Shown here piece by piece: positions 35,840 through 48,747 of a DNA stretch of 64,000 nucleotides. The stretch is from the NCBI RefSeq assembly GCF_007565055.1, contig NC_044555.1, positions 40,216,235 through 40,280,234 on the forward strand. Reading direction: 5' to 3'. A program made the translations under genes and the position numbers. This stretch comes from Rhinopithecus roxellana. Taxonomy: Eukaryota > Chordata > Mammalia > Primates > Cercopithecidae. Each line of letters opens with the position of its first letter. Within the stretch, counting starts at the first letter, position 1. The notes under the pieces are model-generated. The model did not search any database. It saw only the letters and a program-made list of their open reading frames with translations, and was not told the origin of the DNA.

Positions 35840-37800
35840 TAAATAGCTATGCTGTTCCTACTGTGTATCAGGTACTGTTCTAGGTGCTGGTGATTGGTTT
35901 TCAGCAGCTGACACTTGTACAAGAGATCAAGCAGTGAAAAACAAATAAGAAATAAATATTAAAAATTAGACAGAAACAACTTACATGTAAAAAATGATGG
36001 TAAATGACACAATAGAGCGATTGGAATCCTAAGAGTTAATGAAGGACCATTTGAGGAGGTGATATATATCTAAAATCTAAATGACACTAAGGTCCAGCAG
36101 TGTGACATCAGGGAGAAGACCAGTCCAGAAATGGGAACAGGTAGTTCAAAGAGTATAATATGGGAACTCAGATAGTATACTTTTTTAAAAAAAGAGTATT
36201 GGTATTCCTGAAGCAAAGGGGTTAGTAGAAAAGTGGTTCAAGATGAAGGTGAAGAAGAAGGCAGAGGCCAGATCATGGGGCCAAAGTATGTAATTTGGTT
36301 TTCATTCCATAATAAAGGGAAGAAAACAAAGGATTTACATGGCCATTGTGTTACACAATTCCCAGGGATGCAATTCACCTAATATTTCTATTAATGTTTC
36401 CCCATGGAGATTATGGTGTAGCAGGCAAAGAAGTCCAAAGTAGACCAGTGTAGCATAAAATGTTCTTGAACTTAAGAAAGGTGAATGCATAAAAATTTTG
36501 ATCTGCCTAAAAGCAGAGCCTCCCAAAAGGATGCAAAAGAACCCAATTGTCATAAATCTCCTCGCTTGGGGCAACCAAGAAAGACTGACTCATCATCAGA
36601 GATGAGCTATTCAGAATTTTATATAACTTTACATCACACCCAAACAGACATGATAAAACGGTCATATTTATTCCATCTATACTCCTAAGAACCCTTTGTT
36701 TTTCCTAAAAATTATTTGTTTTTCCACAAGTGCACTATACCTCCCCTATTTCACCTATTAAGATGTCATTTATTTTTCTGTAGGTGCCCTTCTCTCCTTC
36801 CACTTTTCCTATTAAGGTGGTATAAAAAGTCCCAAATTCTAAATGCTTCCTTGAGTCACATTTTTCTGTGAACTCTCATACATACTACAGGATTAAACCT
36901 GTTTTTTATCTTGCTGATCTGTCTTTTGTCAGCTTACTTTGCAGGCTCCAAAGTATAAAGCTAAGAAGGCAAAAGAAAAGTTTTTCTTATGGACACAGGC
37001 CTGGTAACCTTGGGCATGAAATGATCTGATTTATGATGATTTTGTTTTAAATGCATTTGCTGTTGCTCTATGGAGAGCAGCTTACAGGAGAAGCAGCAAA
37101 GAGACTATATAACAGGATATGGTAGAGAGAGATATAATAACAGCTTACACTAGAGAGATAATAGGGAGGAAAGCAGCTAGAATTTTAGTATATATTTTGG
37201 ATGTAGAATTAACAAAATTTACAGATAAATTGGATATGGAGAGTAAGAAAAAAGGAATCGAAGATTTTTTTTTTTTAACTTTACAAATAGATTGAAATCT
37301 AGTTTCATTTATTGAAATGAGAAAGACAGAAAGATAAACTAATGGAAGTAAAAGGCCTGCTACTTTGGTTATTCAGTTTGTCCCCTGCACGTCCCTAGAG
37401 AAGCACCATTCTCAGCTTAGGCATTGCATATTTTGATATTTGTTAGGGAAACATTTTACAGATTACAGAAAAGTGTCCTATTTGAATACTATCTATATAT
37501 TATACTTTTCTTATAATTATGATAATGGTATCTTAAACAGGATTCCATTTTTATAATTCATGTAAAGGGGCAGGATAAGAGAGTTGAAATCAAGAGTTTT
37601 GTTCTAGTCATATTAAATGTAAGGTATATAGTAGGTATTCCAGGAGAAATGTCAAATAGGAGGATGGATCTTAGAGCCTAGAGTTCGGAGAATAGATAAG
37701 GGTTAGACTTACAGTTCTGGGAATCACTAGCATCTATAAAGCATTTAAAGCCTAGAAAACAGATAAAATTACAAAGGGAGAAAATATAGGTAGAAGTGAT
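35840..37800 (-). repeat. L2 element, antisense, interrupted by an LTR
   Basis: Blocks at 35840-36330 and 37015-37800 match the reverse complement of L2 in order. First comes a TACTGTGTATCAGGTACTGT block, then TTTGAGGAGGTGATAT, then GGCCAGATCATGGGG. After the gap come AAATGATCTGATTT and the CAAGAGTTTTGTTCTAG region. The element is very old and diverged. The interruption is the LTR at about 36331-37000. Confidence 0.65.
36331..37000 (+). mobile_element. LTR (ERVL-like) inserted in the L2
   Basis: This is non-L2 sequence. Near its right part it carries a TATA-like GTATAAAAAG at about 36820, then TTTTCTGTGAACTC, GATTAAACCTGTTTTTTATC and CTGTCTTTTGTCAGC. This resembles the R/U5 of ERVL-group LTRs. 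Boundaries and family are uncertain. Confidence 0.5.
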
Positions 37801-38754
37801 ATATTAAGCATTTTTGACTTCTTAACTTTCTCTAATTAAAGAATAAAATTCTGGATTTAGAAAGTAACCCAGAGGACATCTCCATTCCACTCTAAAATTC
37901 AAGAATCATCATTATAGCATCCCTGAGATGAAATCGTATAATCTTTGAATATTTCCAGGTATAAGGAGTTTGCAGCTATGCATGGAAGCCCATTCCATCA
38001 TTGAATTATTGGAATTTTAAAAAGACATCCTCACTTACAAGTTCTGCACTGATGACAGTAGATATTTTCTGAAATGCTCGATATAATCAAGCAAAGAGAT
38101 TTTGATAAGCTTCCTGGAACTGGAGCTCCCCATCTTGCTCCAGCAATCTGAATTACTGTCTCCATAAATTTACCATCAGTAAATAATGTAGCATTAAAAA
38201 GATGTTGGCTTATTGTATGTTCTTATCAGATTCTAAACATATGTAATAATATTACACATTTTTATTATCAAGACTTTATTCAATAAGGCTATTCTTTTAT
38301 TCACTCAGTATAGTTCAGAGCTATGCCTTATAGTGATTCATAATACCCAGTCAGATATAAAGTACTCCGTGGAGAAGTAGTAGTGTTCATTTTGTTGTAA
38401 AATTGTCTTTTGGTACCAAGAGAATATGCCTGCATTAAAAATATGTAAGGAATTTTCTCCCCAGGTGTTTGGGTTCAGGAATAAATTTTATATAACTAAA
38501 GTCACTCAGGGCAGAGCATTTGGAGCCTGCTCAGCAACTGCTGCTGCCCTGAAGTCAGATGCATGATATGAAATGACCTATGCAGGTTCACTGCATTTGG
38601 CTGCTCGTACTGTGGCATAGAACAACTACAAGGGCACTGCTCCTATACACTGTGATGTGACTGATGATCCTAGAGTTTTGCAACACAGGAGCCCTGGTCC
38701 CGAAAAGCAATCAGTCTTCCTCAGACCTAAATATTGGAAAAGGCAGAGAAGTGG
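37801..38754. other. Unassigned sequence
   Basis: I recognise no gene or repeat family in this interval. Confidence 0.4.
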
Positions 38755-38905
38755 ACAATAATAACAATTATTGCCAAATTTTATTGAACAATAAAGGAAA
38801 TGCTTTACCTTGACATTCTTTTTTGACCTTCATAGCCATCCTATGGAGTAGATAATATTTTCTGTTTCACAGATAAGGAAAGTAACAAGTACAAAATGAC
38901 ACATT
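38755..38905 (+). repeat. MIR relic
   Basis: CATAGCCATCCTATGGAGTA followed by TTTCACAGATAAGGAAAG is the typical MIR core and 3' part. Confidence 0.7.
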
Positions 38906-41322
38906 CCTGTTAACAAGTTGTTTACATTCAGTAAACATTCAGTCTTTTAGGAATCATCACAATGCAATTTATTCCTCTTCAATGCAAAAAAACCTCTGAG
39001 TCATCTTTGACTACTTCATCTCTTTCGCCATATTTAGTAAGTTATCCGTTCTTATCAATCACACTCCCAAATGTCTATTATTCTTCTCGCTTCTGTCTAC
39101 CTTCACTGTCACTGTCATAGTGTTATATTTTTCCCAATCTTTTTTTTTAAGCCTTCTAACTTGTCTCTCTGTCATTAATTTTTCCACCTCCAAACTATTG
39201 CAGGAATACCTAGTTTTATTGCACTTCATTTTATTGTACTTCACAGATATTGCATTTTAAAATCTTATATATATATATGTAGATATATGACATTTTACAT
39301 ATTTATGGGCTACATGTGAGTTTTTGTTACATGTATAGAATGTGTAATGATCAAGTCAGGGTACTTGGAATATCTATCACCTTTAGTGTTTATATTATTT
39401 AAAATTCCCTCTTCTGGTTACTTTAAAATATATATAATACTGTTGCTAACTATAATTGTTCTAACCTGCTATCAAACATTACAATTTATTTCTTCTATCT
39501 AACTGTACTTTTGTACCCATAGCTAGCCTCTCTTCATCTACCCTTCCCTCCATTAAGCCTTCCCAGTCTCTCGTAAGTATCATTCAATTCTCTATGTCCA
39601 TGAAGTTGTCTTTTTACTTCCCACGTAAGAGTGAGAACATACATTATCTGTCACTCTGTGTCTGGTTTATTTCACTTAACATAATGACCTTCAGTTCGAT
39701 TCACGTTGCTGAAAATGACAAGGCTTCATTCTTGTTTACGGCTAAATAGTATTGGTAAACACTAAGTTTGATTTCATACCTTTACTATTGTGAATAATGC
39801 TACCATAAACCTGTGAGTGTAGGTATCTCTTTGATACGTTGGTTTCCATTCCTTTGAATAAGATACTCAGTACTGACTATGTTGGGTCATATAGTAGCTC
39901 TCTTTTTAACTTTTTGAGAAATCTTCACACTGTTTTCCATACTGGTTGTAGTAATTTACAGTCACACCAAGAGTGTGTAAGAGTTCCCTTTATTAGGCAT
40001 CCTCATGAGCAGCTGTTATTTTTTTTTTTGCCTTTTTAGTAATACTTATTCTAACTGGTGTGAGATGATACTTTGTTGGGATTTCAATTTGCATTTCCAT
40101 GGTGATTAATGATGTTGAGCATTTTTTGTATGCCTGTTGGCCATTTTAAGGTCTTCTTTTGAGAAGTCTATGCATGACACATAGCCATTTTAATTGATTG
40201 ATTTATTTTTTTCTTTTATTGTTTAGTTGTTGAGTCGCTTGTTGGATAAGTAATTTGAAAATATTTTCTCCTACTTAATAGGTTGTCTCCTCACTCTGTT
40301 GATAATTTATTCTGCTCAACCAAAGCTTTTTTGTGTAATGTAGTCCCATTTGTTTTAATTTTTGTTACCTGTTCTTTTGAGGTCTTATAAAAATTTTGCC
40401 TAGACCAATTCCTGAAGGGTATTCCCTATGTTTTCTACTGCTATAGTTTTGACTTTTACATTTAAGTCTTTAGTGCATTTTGAGATTACTTTTGTATGTG
40501 GTGAGAGATGGGGTCCAGTTTCATTCTTCTGCATCTGGTTATCCAATTTTTCCAGGACCATTTATGGAAGAAGATGTTCCTTCCCCAATGTATGTTCTTG
40601 GCAGCTTTGTCAAAGAACAGTTGCCTGTAAATATGTGGATTTATTTCTCTGTTGTCTATTCTGTTTCATTGGTCTGTATCTATTTTTATACCAATATCAT
40701 GCTGTTGTGGTTATTATATTTTTGTAATCTGTTTTTAATTCAGGTATTCTGATACCTCTAATTTTGTTTTTATGCTTAGGATTGCTTGACTCTTCTGGCT
40801 TTTTTTCCATATAAATTTTAGGATTTTTTTTCCATTTCTGTGAAAAATGATTTTAGTATTTTGATATGGATTGTATTGAATCTGTAGATTGCTTTGGGAG
40901 TATGTTAATTTTAATGACATCAATTTTGATACACAAGCCTGGGATGTTTATCAGTTTGCTTGTGTCCTCTTTAATTTCTTTCATCAGTATTTTGTAGTTT
41001 TTCTTATAGAGAACACGCCACCTCCATTGTTAAATTTATTCTTAGGTACTTTATTTTCTTTAGCATTGTAAATAGAATTGTCTTCTTGATTTCTTTTCTG
41101 GATATTTAATTATTGCTGTATGGAAATGCTCCTGAGTTTTAATGTTAATTTTGTATCATAAAACTTCACTGTATTTATCACTTCTAAAAGTTTCTTGGTA
41201 GAGTCTTTTCATTTGTGTAGACATACTATCATGTCGTTTGCAAAGAGGGACAGTTTTATTGTCTTTTTTCCAATTTGGATGTGTTTTGTTTCTTTTATTA
41301 GTACATAGAAACTGGCCATGTA

Positions 41323-43139
41323 TTTAACTTTTTTATTTTTAAATTTTCTAATTTTATTATTTCAATAGCTTTGCGGGTACAAGTGGCTTTTGGTTACATG
41401 GATGAATTGTATAGTTATGAAGTCTGACATTTTAGTGCACTTATCATCCAAGTAGTGCATACTGTATACAATATGTCATTTTTTATCACTCACCCTTTCT
41501 GACTCTCCCTTCTGAGTCTCCGTAGTCCATTATAGCAATCTGTCGGCCCTTGCATACCCATAGCTTAGCTTCCACTTATAAGTGAGAACATTCAGTATTA
41601 GAATTTTCATTTTTGAATACTTCACATAGAGTAATGAGCTCCAGCTCTGTCTAAGTTGCTCCAAAAAGCATTATTTCATTCTTTATTATTGTTGAGTAGT
41701 ATTCTATGGTATGTATATATATATCACAGTTTTTTATACACTCATTTGTTGATGGGCACTTAGGTTGGTTCCATATCTTTGCAAATGTTAATTGTGCTGC
41801 AATAAACGTAAAGTACACATGTCTTTTGGATACGATGACTTCTTTTCCTTTGGGTAGATACCAAATAGAGGGATTGCTAGACAGAATGGTATATCTACTT
41901 TTAGTTTTTTGATAAATCTCCATACTTTTTCCCATGAAGGTTGTCCTAATTTACATTCCCACTGGCAGTATTCCGTTTTCCTCCCATCCATGCAAACATC
42001 TATTCTTTTCGACTCCTTAAGTAATAGCCATTCTGGCTGGGGTAAGGTGGTATCTTATTGTGGTTTTAATATGCATTCCCTAATAATTAGTGATGTTGAG
42101 CATGTTTTCATATGTTTGTTGGCCATTTGTATATCTTTTTTTGAAAAATGTCTATATATGTAATCTGCCCAGTTTTAGATGGGGTTACTTGTTTTTTTCT
42201 TGCTGATTTCTTTGAGTTCCTTGTAGGTTCTGGATATTAGCCCTTTGTTGCATGCATAGTTTGCAAAGGTTTTCTCCCACTTTGCGGGTTGTCTGTTTGC
42301 TCTGCTGATTATGTCTTTGACTGTGTAGAAGCTTTTTAGTTTAATTAGGTCTCACTTATGTATTTTTAATGCATTTGCTTTTGGGGTCTTAATCATAAAT
42401 TCTTGGCCCAGGCCAATGTCTAGAAAAGTTTTTCCTTGGTAATCTTCCAGAATTTTTATGGTTTAAGGCGTTGATCCATCTTAAGTTGATTTCTGTATAA
42501 GGTGAGAGATAGGGATACAGTTTTATTTTTCTACATGTAACTATCGGGTTTCCCAAGCACCATTTATTAAATAGGGTGTCCATTCTTCAATTTATAGTTT
42601 TGAATGATTTGTTGAAGATTAGTTGGTTGTAAGTATTTGGCTTTGCTTCTGAGTTCTCTATTCTGTTCCATTGGTCTATGTATCAACTTTTATACCAGTA
42701 CTATGCTGCTTTATTAACTATAGCCATGTGGCATAATTTGAAGTCAGGTAATGTGATTGCCTCTGGATTTGTTCTTTTTGCTTAGGCCAAATCAATAACT
42801 AATTTCCTTTTACAATAGTTGCAAAAAATACCTAGGAAAATTATTAACCAAAGATGTGAAAGCTTTCTACAAGGACAACTACAAAACACTGCTGAAAGTA
42901 ATCATAGAAGATACAAACAAATGGAAATGCATCACATGCTCATGGATTGAAAGAATCCATACTGTGAAGATGACCATACTGCCCAAAGCAATCTACAAAT
43001 TCAATGCAATTCCTATCAAAATACCAACATCATTTTTCACAGAATCAGAAAAAAAAAAATCTAAAATTCGTATAAAACTAAAAAGGAGCCCTAAAAGCTT
43101 TGTTTTTTTTTTTTTTGTTTTTTTTTTTTTTTTTTTTTG
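41323..43139 (-). mobile_element. Second L1 with 5' inversion, nested in the L1M
   Basis: An L1 3' UTR and ORF2 end on the minus strand runs from about 41323 to 42786. It then switches abruptly to plus-strand L1 at about 42786-43101. In L1 order the plus segment (ending AAAAAGGAGCCC) lies immediately upstream of the minus segment. That is the signature of twin priming during insertion. T-runs at 43101-43139 precede the point where the host L1M resumes (GCCTGATTTCTTCTAGC). The left boundary is fuzzy: about 25 bp (41297-41322) is not explained. Confidence 0.8.
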
Positions 43140-43575
43140 CCTGATTTCTTCTAGCTAGCACTTCCAGCACTATGTTAAATAGCAGTGGTGAAAGTGGGCA
43201 TTCTTCTCTTGCTCCAGTTGTTAGAGGAATTGCTTTCAACTTTATCTTAATACAATATTATGCTACCTGTAGCTTTGTCATATAAGTCCTTTATTATTTT
43301 GAAGTGTGGTTATTCTTGGTCTAATTCTTGACACAGTTTACTATGAAAGGTTGTTAAATTTTGTCAAATATTTTTTCTTTGTCTACTAAAAGGATAATTT
43401 TTTTCTTCATTCTGTTGATGTAATGTACCATGTTTACTGATTTGTATTTGTTGAACCATACTTGCATCTCTGAAATAAATCCCCCTTGATCATGATGTAC
43501 TTTTTATTGACGTGAAGTTTGATTCAGTTTGCTAGTATCTGTTGAGTATTTTTCCTTTTATGTTCATCAGGGATA

Positions 43576-43833
43576 TTAGCCTGTGGTTTTCTTTTTCGTG
43601 ATGTCTTGATTTGCTTTTGGTATCAGGGTAATGATGGCCTCATGGAGTAAGTTAGAGAGAATATCCTCCTCTTCAATTTTTAGGAATAGTTTGTGTAGAT
43701 TTGGTATTATTAATTTTTCTTTATATGTTTGGTAAAAGTCAACAGTGAACTCATCTAATCCTGGACTTTTCTGGGGAGAGGGGAGATTTTCTGTTACTAA
43801 TATAATTTCATTACTCATTATCAGTCTGCTCAC
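43576..43833 (-). pseudogene. LINE-1 ORF2 fragment (RT N-terminal part)
   Basis: An 85-codon open stretch contains S-P-G-L-D-E-F-T and L-I-P-K, segments from the start of the L1 reverse transcriptase domain. It lies in the antisense L1M between the second L1 and the inverted block. Neighbouring frames are broken, so this is a residual fragment. Confidence 0.75.
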
Positions 43834-44809
43834 ATTTTCTTTCTTTTTTTTTTTTTTTTTTATCCAATTTTGGTAGGTTGTTTGTTAAAAGCAATTTATT
43901 TATTTTCTCTCAGTTTTTCACTTTGTCAGTTTATAGTTGTTCATAATAGACTCTGGTGTTCTTTTATATTTATGTAGTATTAGTTGTAACATCTACTTTT
44001 TCATTGTTGATTTTGTTATTTGGGTATGCTTGATTAGTATTGTTAGCAGTTTAACAATTTTGTTTATCTTTTCAAAGAACCAACTTTTCATTAATTATTT
44101 GTGTTTCTTTAGTCTGTGTTTTCTTTAGGTTTCCTCTGATCTTTGTTATTTCTTCTGCCAATTTGGGATTTGGTTTGTTCTTGCTTTTCTAGTTCCTTGA
44201 AATATGGCATTATGTTGCTTACTTGAAATTTGTCTATTTTTTTGTTTGTTTATTGTTATAAACCTCCCCTTAGCACTGCTTTTGCTGTATCTCACAAATT
44301 CGGTAGGTTGTGTTTCCATTTTCATTAAATATATTTTTTTAAATTTCCATCTTAATTTCTTCATTGGCCCAATGATCTTTTTCAAGAAGATGTCGTTTAA
44401 TTTCTATGTATTTGTATAATTTCCAAAGTTCTTGTTACTGACTTGTAGTTTTATTCCATTGTGGAATGAGAAGATACTTGATATAGTTTTGATGTTTTTA
44501 TATTTGTTAAGACTAATTTTGTGGCATAACACATGATCTATCTTGGAAAATGTTCCATGTATTCATAAGAAAAATGTGCATTCTGCAGTTGTTGGATAAA
44601 ACATTCTGTAAATGTCTGTTAGGTACATTTTCCCTAAAGTACAAGTTAACTTCAATGTTTCTTTGTTAATTTTCTGTGTAAATTGTGCATCAAATGCTGA
44701 GAGTGAGGTATTAAAGCCTCCTATTATTATTGTATTGGGGTCCTTTTTTTTAGATCTAGTAATACTTACTTTTTAAATCTGGATGCTCCAATACTGGCTG
44801 CATATATAA

Positions 44810-45128
44810 ACATAAACAACAAGAAAAATTTTGGAAACTATACAAATATATAAAAATTAACATGCTCTTGAAAGAGATTATTGGGTCAATAAAGAAATTT
44901 AGATAAAAATGGTAAAAAATTAATATAAATGAAAATGGAAACACAACACACCAAAACTTGTGGGATACAACATAAAAACACATAAAAAGATAAATTTCAA
45001 GTATGCAGTCTAATGAGGCATCTCAAAGAACTAGAAAACAAGAACAAAAACAAACCAAACCCCAAATTAACAGAAGAAAATCAATAGTAATCAGAGCAGA
45101 TCTAAACAAAATACAGACTAAAAATTGA
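44810..45128 (+). repeat. Inverted L1 ORF2 block inside the L1M
   Basis: A plus-strand L1 ORF2 piece interrupts the antisense L1M, which otherwise continues from GCATATATA to GGATTAATCCC. It covers the same L1 region as the host's own 44150-44430, so the two form an imperfect inverted repeat (roughly 75-80 percent by eye) about 400 bp apart. There is no poly-A tail. Internal deletions differ between the two copies. Confidence 0.75.
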
Positions 45129-46689
45129 ATTATTATGTCCTTTTGCTGGATTAATCCCTTTATCATTATATAATTATCTTCTTTGTCTTTTTTAGTGTTT
45201 TTGACTTATAGTCTGTTATAGCTGATATAAATATAGCTATTCCTGTCCACTTTTGGTTTCCATTTGCATGGAATATCTTTTTCCACCTCTTTATCTTTAG
45301 TCTCTATGTGTCTTTACAGGTAAGGCACATTTCTTGTAAGCAGCATATTGTTGAACTATTTTTTGTTACCCATTCAGCTAGTCTATGTATTTTAAGTGGA
45401 GAATTTAACTTTCAAGGGTATTATGGATATATGAGATTTTTTCATATCATATTGATAATCATTTTCTACTTATTTCATATATTTTTTTTTTGTCTTTTCT
45501 TTTCTTCTCTTATTGTTTGCCCTTGCAGTTCACTGTTGTTCTGGGGTGGTAACATTTGAGTCTTTTCTTTTCTTAATTTGTGTGTTTACTTTACTAGTGA
45601 GTTTTACACTAACATGTTCTTGATGGTAACCATCATCCCTTTGCTTTTAGAATTAAAACTCCTTTAAATATTTTTTGTCAAGTCAGCCTAGTGGTGATGA
45701 ATTTCCTCAGGATTTGCATGTCTCGCAAAGTCTTTATTTCACCCTTACTTATGAAGGATAATTTACCTAAATATAGTGTCCTTTGGTGACAGATTTTTTT
45801 TTTTTTCTTTCAGCACTTTGAATATATCATTCCATTTTCTCCTGGCTTGTCTGGTTTCTGCTGAGAAGTCTACTGTTAGTCTGATTGGAGCTCCTTTATA
45901 GGTGACTAGTTGTTTTTCTCTTGCTATTTTTAGAATTTTCTCTTTGTCATTGCCCTCAGAAAGTTAGACTGTAATGTTCCATGAAAAATACCTTTTTGCA
46001 TTCTATCTGTTTGTGTATCATTGAGCCCATTGTATCTCAATGTCTACATCTCTTGCTACACATGTAAAGTTATTATCTATTATTTCATTAAATATGTTTT
46101 TGAAAACCTTCATTTTCTCCTCCTACCTTTTTACCTTTGAAGATACTGATAATTCATGTATTTGATGGCATTATGGTGTCTCATATATCAGGAAGACTTT
46201 GTTAATTTATTTCTTCATTATTGTTGTTTCACTGTGTTATTTCAAAAGATCTTTGCGTAAGTTATGAGATTCTTCTGCTTCATTTAGCTTATTTTTGAAG
46301 ACTTTGAGTGTATTTTGTTCTTTATTCAAGGACTTCTTCAATCCTAGAATTTCCATTTGGTTCATTTAAATACTATTTTGTTTTTTGGTAAGTTTATAAT
46401 GTATATTATGAATTGTTTTTCCAATTCCTTTGATTATTTTAAGGAATTATGTTTTATCTTGCTGAGCTTATTTAGTACCATTTTGAATGCTTTTCTTTTT
46501 GGAAGTTTGACAATGTTTTTATTGAGATATATCACTGGGGAACTATTGTATTTCATTCCTAGTATCACATTTTCTTGCTTTTTCTTGCTTGATTGGGCTT
46601 TACATTGATATCTACACATATGGTATAATAGTTGCTTCCTCCAATTTTTTGAATTTGCTTTCATAGGAGAGGACATTTTCCCAAAAATG

Positions 46690-48350
46690 GACCAATATTG
46701 CCAGTTGAGCAGGCCCCTTTGGCTTTGATTCTAGGTGTGTGCAGTTGTGTAGTCTGCATGTAAGTTTTTCTACTATAAACAACCTCAATTGTACCTGTGA
46801 TTTCTTCAGTGGTCTACAATGTGGCTATTAATGGAGGCTACGGTAAAATTTTCCTATGGATGGAGATACCAGGTGGGCCAGTCTTCAGGCCCTAGTGATA
46901 GCACTGGAGGGTTGAGTATGCCTGTTCTTGGGCCCCAGGACAGTACACACTGTTACCAATGTTAGCAGCACCAGCCAAGCCAGTTCTTGAGTCTCAAAGA
47001 GGTGTCCTCAAAGGTTGATTGTGGCAACAGTGGGCTGGGTGAATGAAAAGCTTCCCTGGTCCCTGGGCAGCTAGTTTGATGTGGGCAACGGCAGTAGTAG
47101 TTATAGGAGGATAGAGTGGGTAATGTGCGGTATGTGCTGGTCTTGGCAATTGTTGCAATGCAGGTTCAACACCCAAAGCCCTGGACAAGTAGTTCTCGTG
47201 CTTGCCCACTCTAAGGAGCAGCAACAGCATGACAACACCATGTAAAGGTGTGGAATGGCCCCACTCTTTATGAATGAGCCAAAGCACAAAGGCCTTGCCA
47301 CCAGTGGAAGGACTGCCACTACTCACAACCCGAGGCAGGCAGCAGTTTTGCTCATTCACCCCAGTCCTTGGTAGCAGCAGCAGTAGCTGTGGCTGCAGTG
47401 GTGTGCAGAGAAGAAAAGGTGGGGTGGGGGGGGCGGGTACTTATCTCTACGGAGTAGACTGAGCACAGAGGCCACTGTGATGGTTGAAGTCGAGTCACTT
47501 CCTCCAGCCTGAGAGGGTCAACTCTCAGACTCACCAATCTGAGTTTCTACTTGCAGCAACTGCTGTGGCAGAGTGCAAAGTGGGAGAGGGGATCATACTG
47601 TTTGCTTGCCAGTCCAAGCAAAATTTTGTGCCAGTGCTGGGAAAAGCATCTCTTTTCACAGCACCAGAGCTCTGGGGCTCTGGAAAGCATGTGTTTTGGT
47701 CACCTTTTGGTGTGTTGCAGTGTCCTATTCTCAGGAAATGGTACTCCCTATTGACTAGAGTCTTGAGAATCATGTGACACCTTTGGGCTCAGCCAGTGCT
47801 GTGCCACTGTAGCTCTCTGAGTTTACACTGGGGGATATATGTTGGAGCTCCCAGAATGTGGAGATATGGAGGCTGTGACTCCCCAGGGCAGGATGCAGTC
47901 CCATTATGGCTATGCTCTCACAATGGTGCCCTGATCCAACCACATAGGTGTCTGGAGTGTGAGTGACCAGGCACACATCCCCTGTCTGGTGTAATGCTCT
48001 TACAGGGTCTCCAGATTACTGACAATGGTAGTCAGGGTTTCTGTGGGTAGCAGAGCTCTCCTGTTGTTTGGATTGCAACAATTAATGGTGGCGATGCGGA
48101 CTACTAACATTTCTTCATTTACTCTTTACCTGCAATAGCAAGCCCCTCTAGGCTCTAGCCAATGTCAGCTGAGCTGGCTACTGACATCCATCTTTTTCTG
48201 TGCTTCAGGTGTTTCCCATGACTTCTCTGCTGGACTCTAGTGTCCCTCTCCTAGATGCTCTATTTGTAGCATAATTGTCTATTCATAGTTTGGTTCTTTG
48301 TTTTCTGGAAAACACAAATGTCTAATGTCTCTCGTCAGGTTTTGTGAACC
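46690..48350 (-). other. L1M 5' UTR, antisense
   Basis: This is GC-richer sequence with GCA/CAG-rich patches and a G-run near 47425, located where the L1M 5' UTR should be. Several open frames here (for example about 120 codons on the minus strand at 46994-47359) lie in non-coding leader and look fortuitous. Confidence 0.65.
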
Positions 48351-48747
48351 AGAATAAATATTGCATTTTTAAAAATGGAAGATCTATGTCAATCCTGCAT
48401 CGAGCAATGTTATTGGCACCACATTTCTAACAGCATGTGATCACTACATCTCTGTGTCATGTTTTAGTAATTCTTGAAATATATTAAACATTTTTCATTA
48501 TTATTAAATATGTCATAATGACCTGTGTGTGCAGTAGTGTACTCAGTGATCTTTAATAATATTATTATTATTACTGTTTACAGGCACCATGAACTGCACT
48601 CATATAAGTCAGTGAACTTAATCAACAAATGCATGTATTATGACTGCTCCATCAACCCACCACTCCCATTTCACTTTCTCTCTGTTTAGTCTTCCCTCTT
48701 CTCTGAGAGACAAGAATATTAAAATTAGGCCAAGTAATAACTCTAAA

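Larger units (their letters stand above)
39264..48357 (-). mobile_element. Near-full-length L1M, antisense, inserted in Tigger1
   Basis: Reading the plus strand left to right gives L1 3' UTR, ORF2, ORF1-side sequence and about 1.7 kb of 5' UTR (46690-48350), all antisense. The target ATATTGCATTTTAAAA at 39247-39262 is repeated as ATATTGCATTTTTAAAA at 48358, a TSD of about 16 bp typical of L1 priming. After removing the second L1 (41323-43139) and the 44810-45128 block, the element is about 6.9 kb, close to full length. All frames are broken. The AT tract at 39265-39290 is probably the decayed poly-A side. Confidence 0.85.

Noticed and set aside
46994..47537. Overlapping open frames of 60-120 codons on both strands near 47-47.8 kb
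   Set aside because: They lie in GC-richer L1M 5' UTR (antisense). They overlap each other on opposite strands, match no family and start at arbitrary ATGs.
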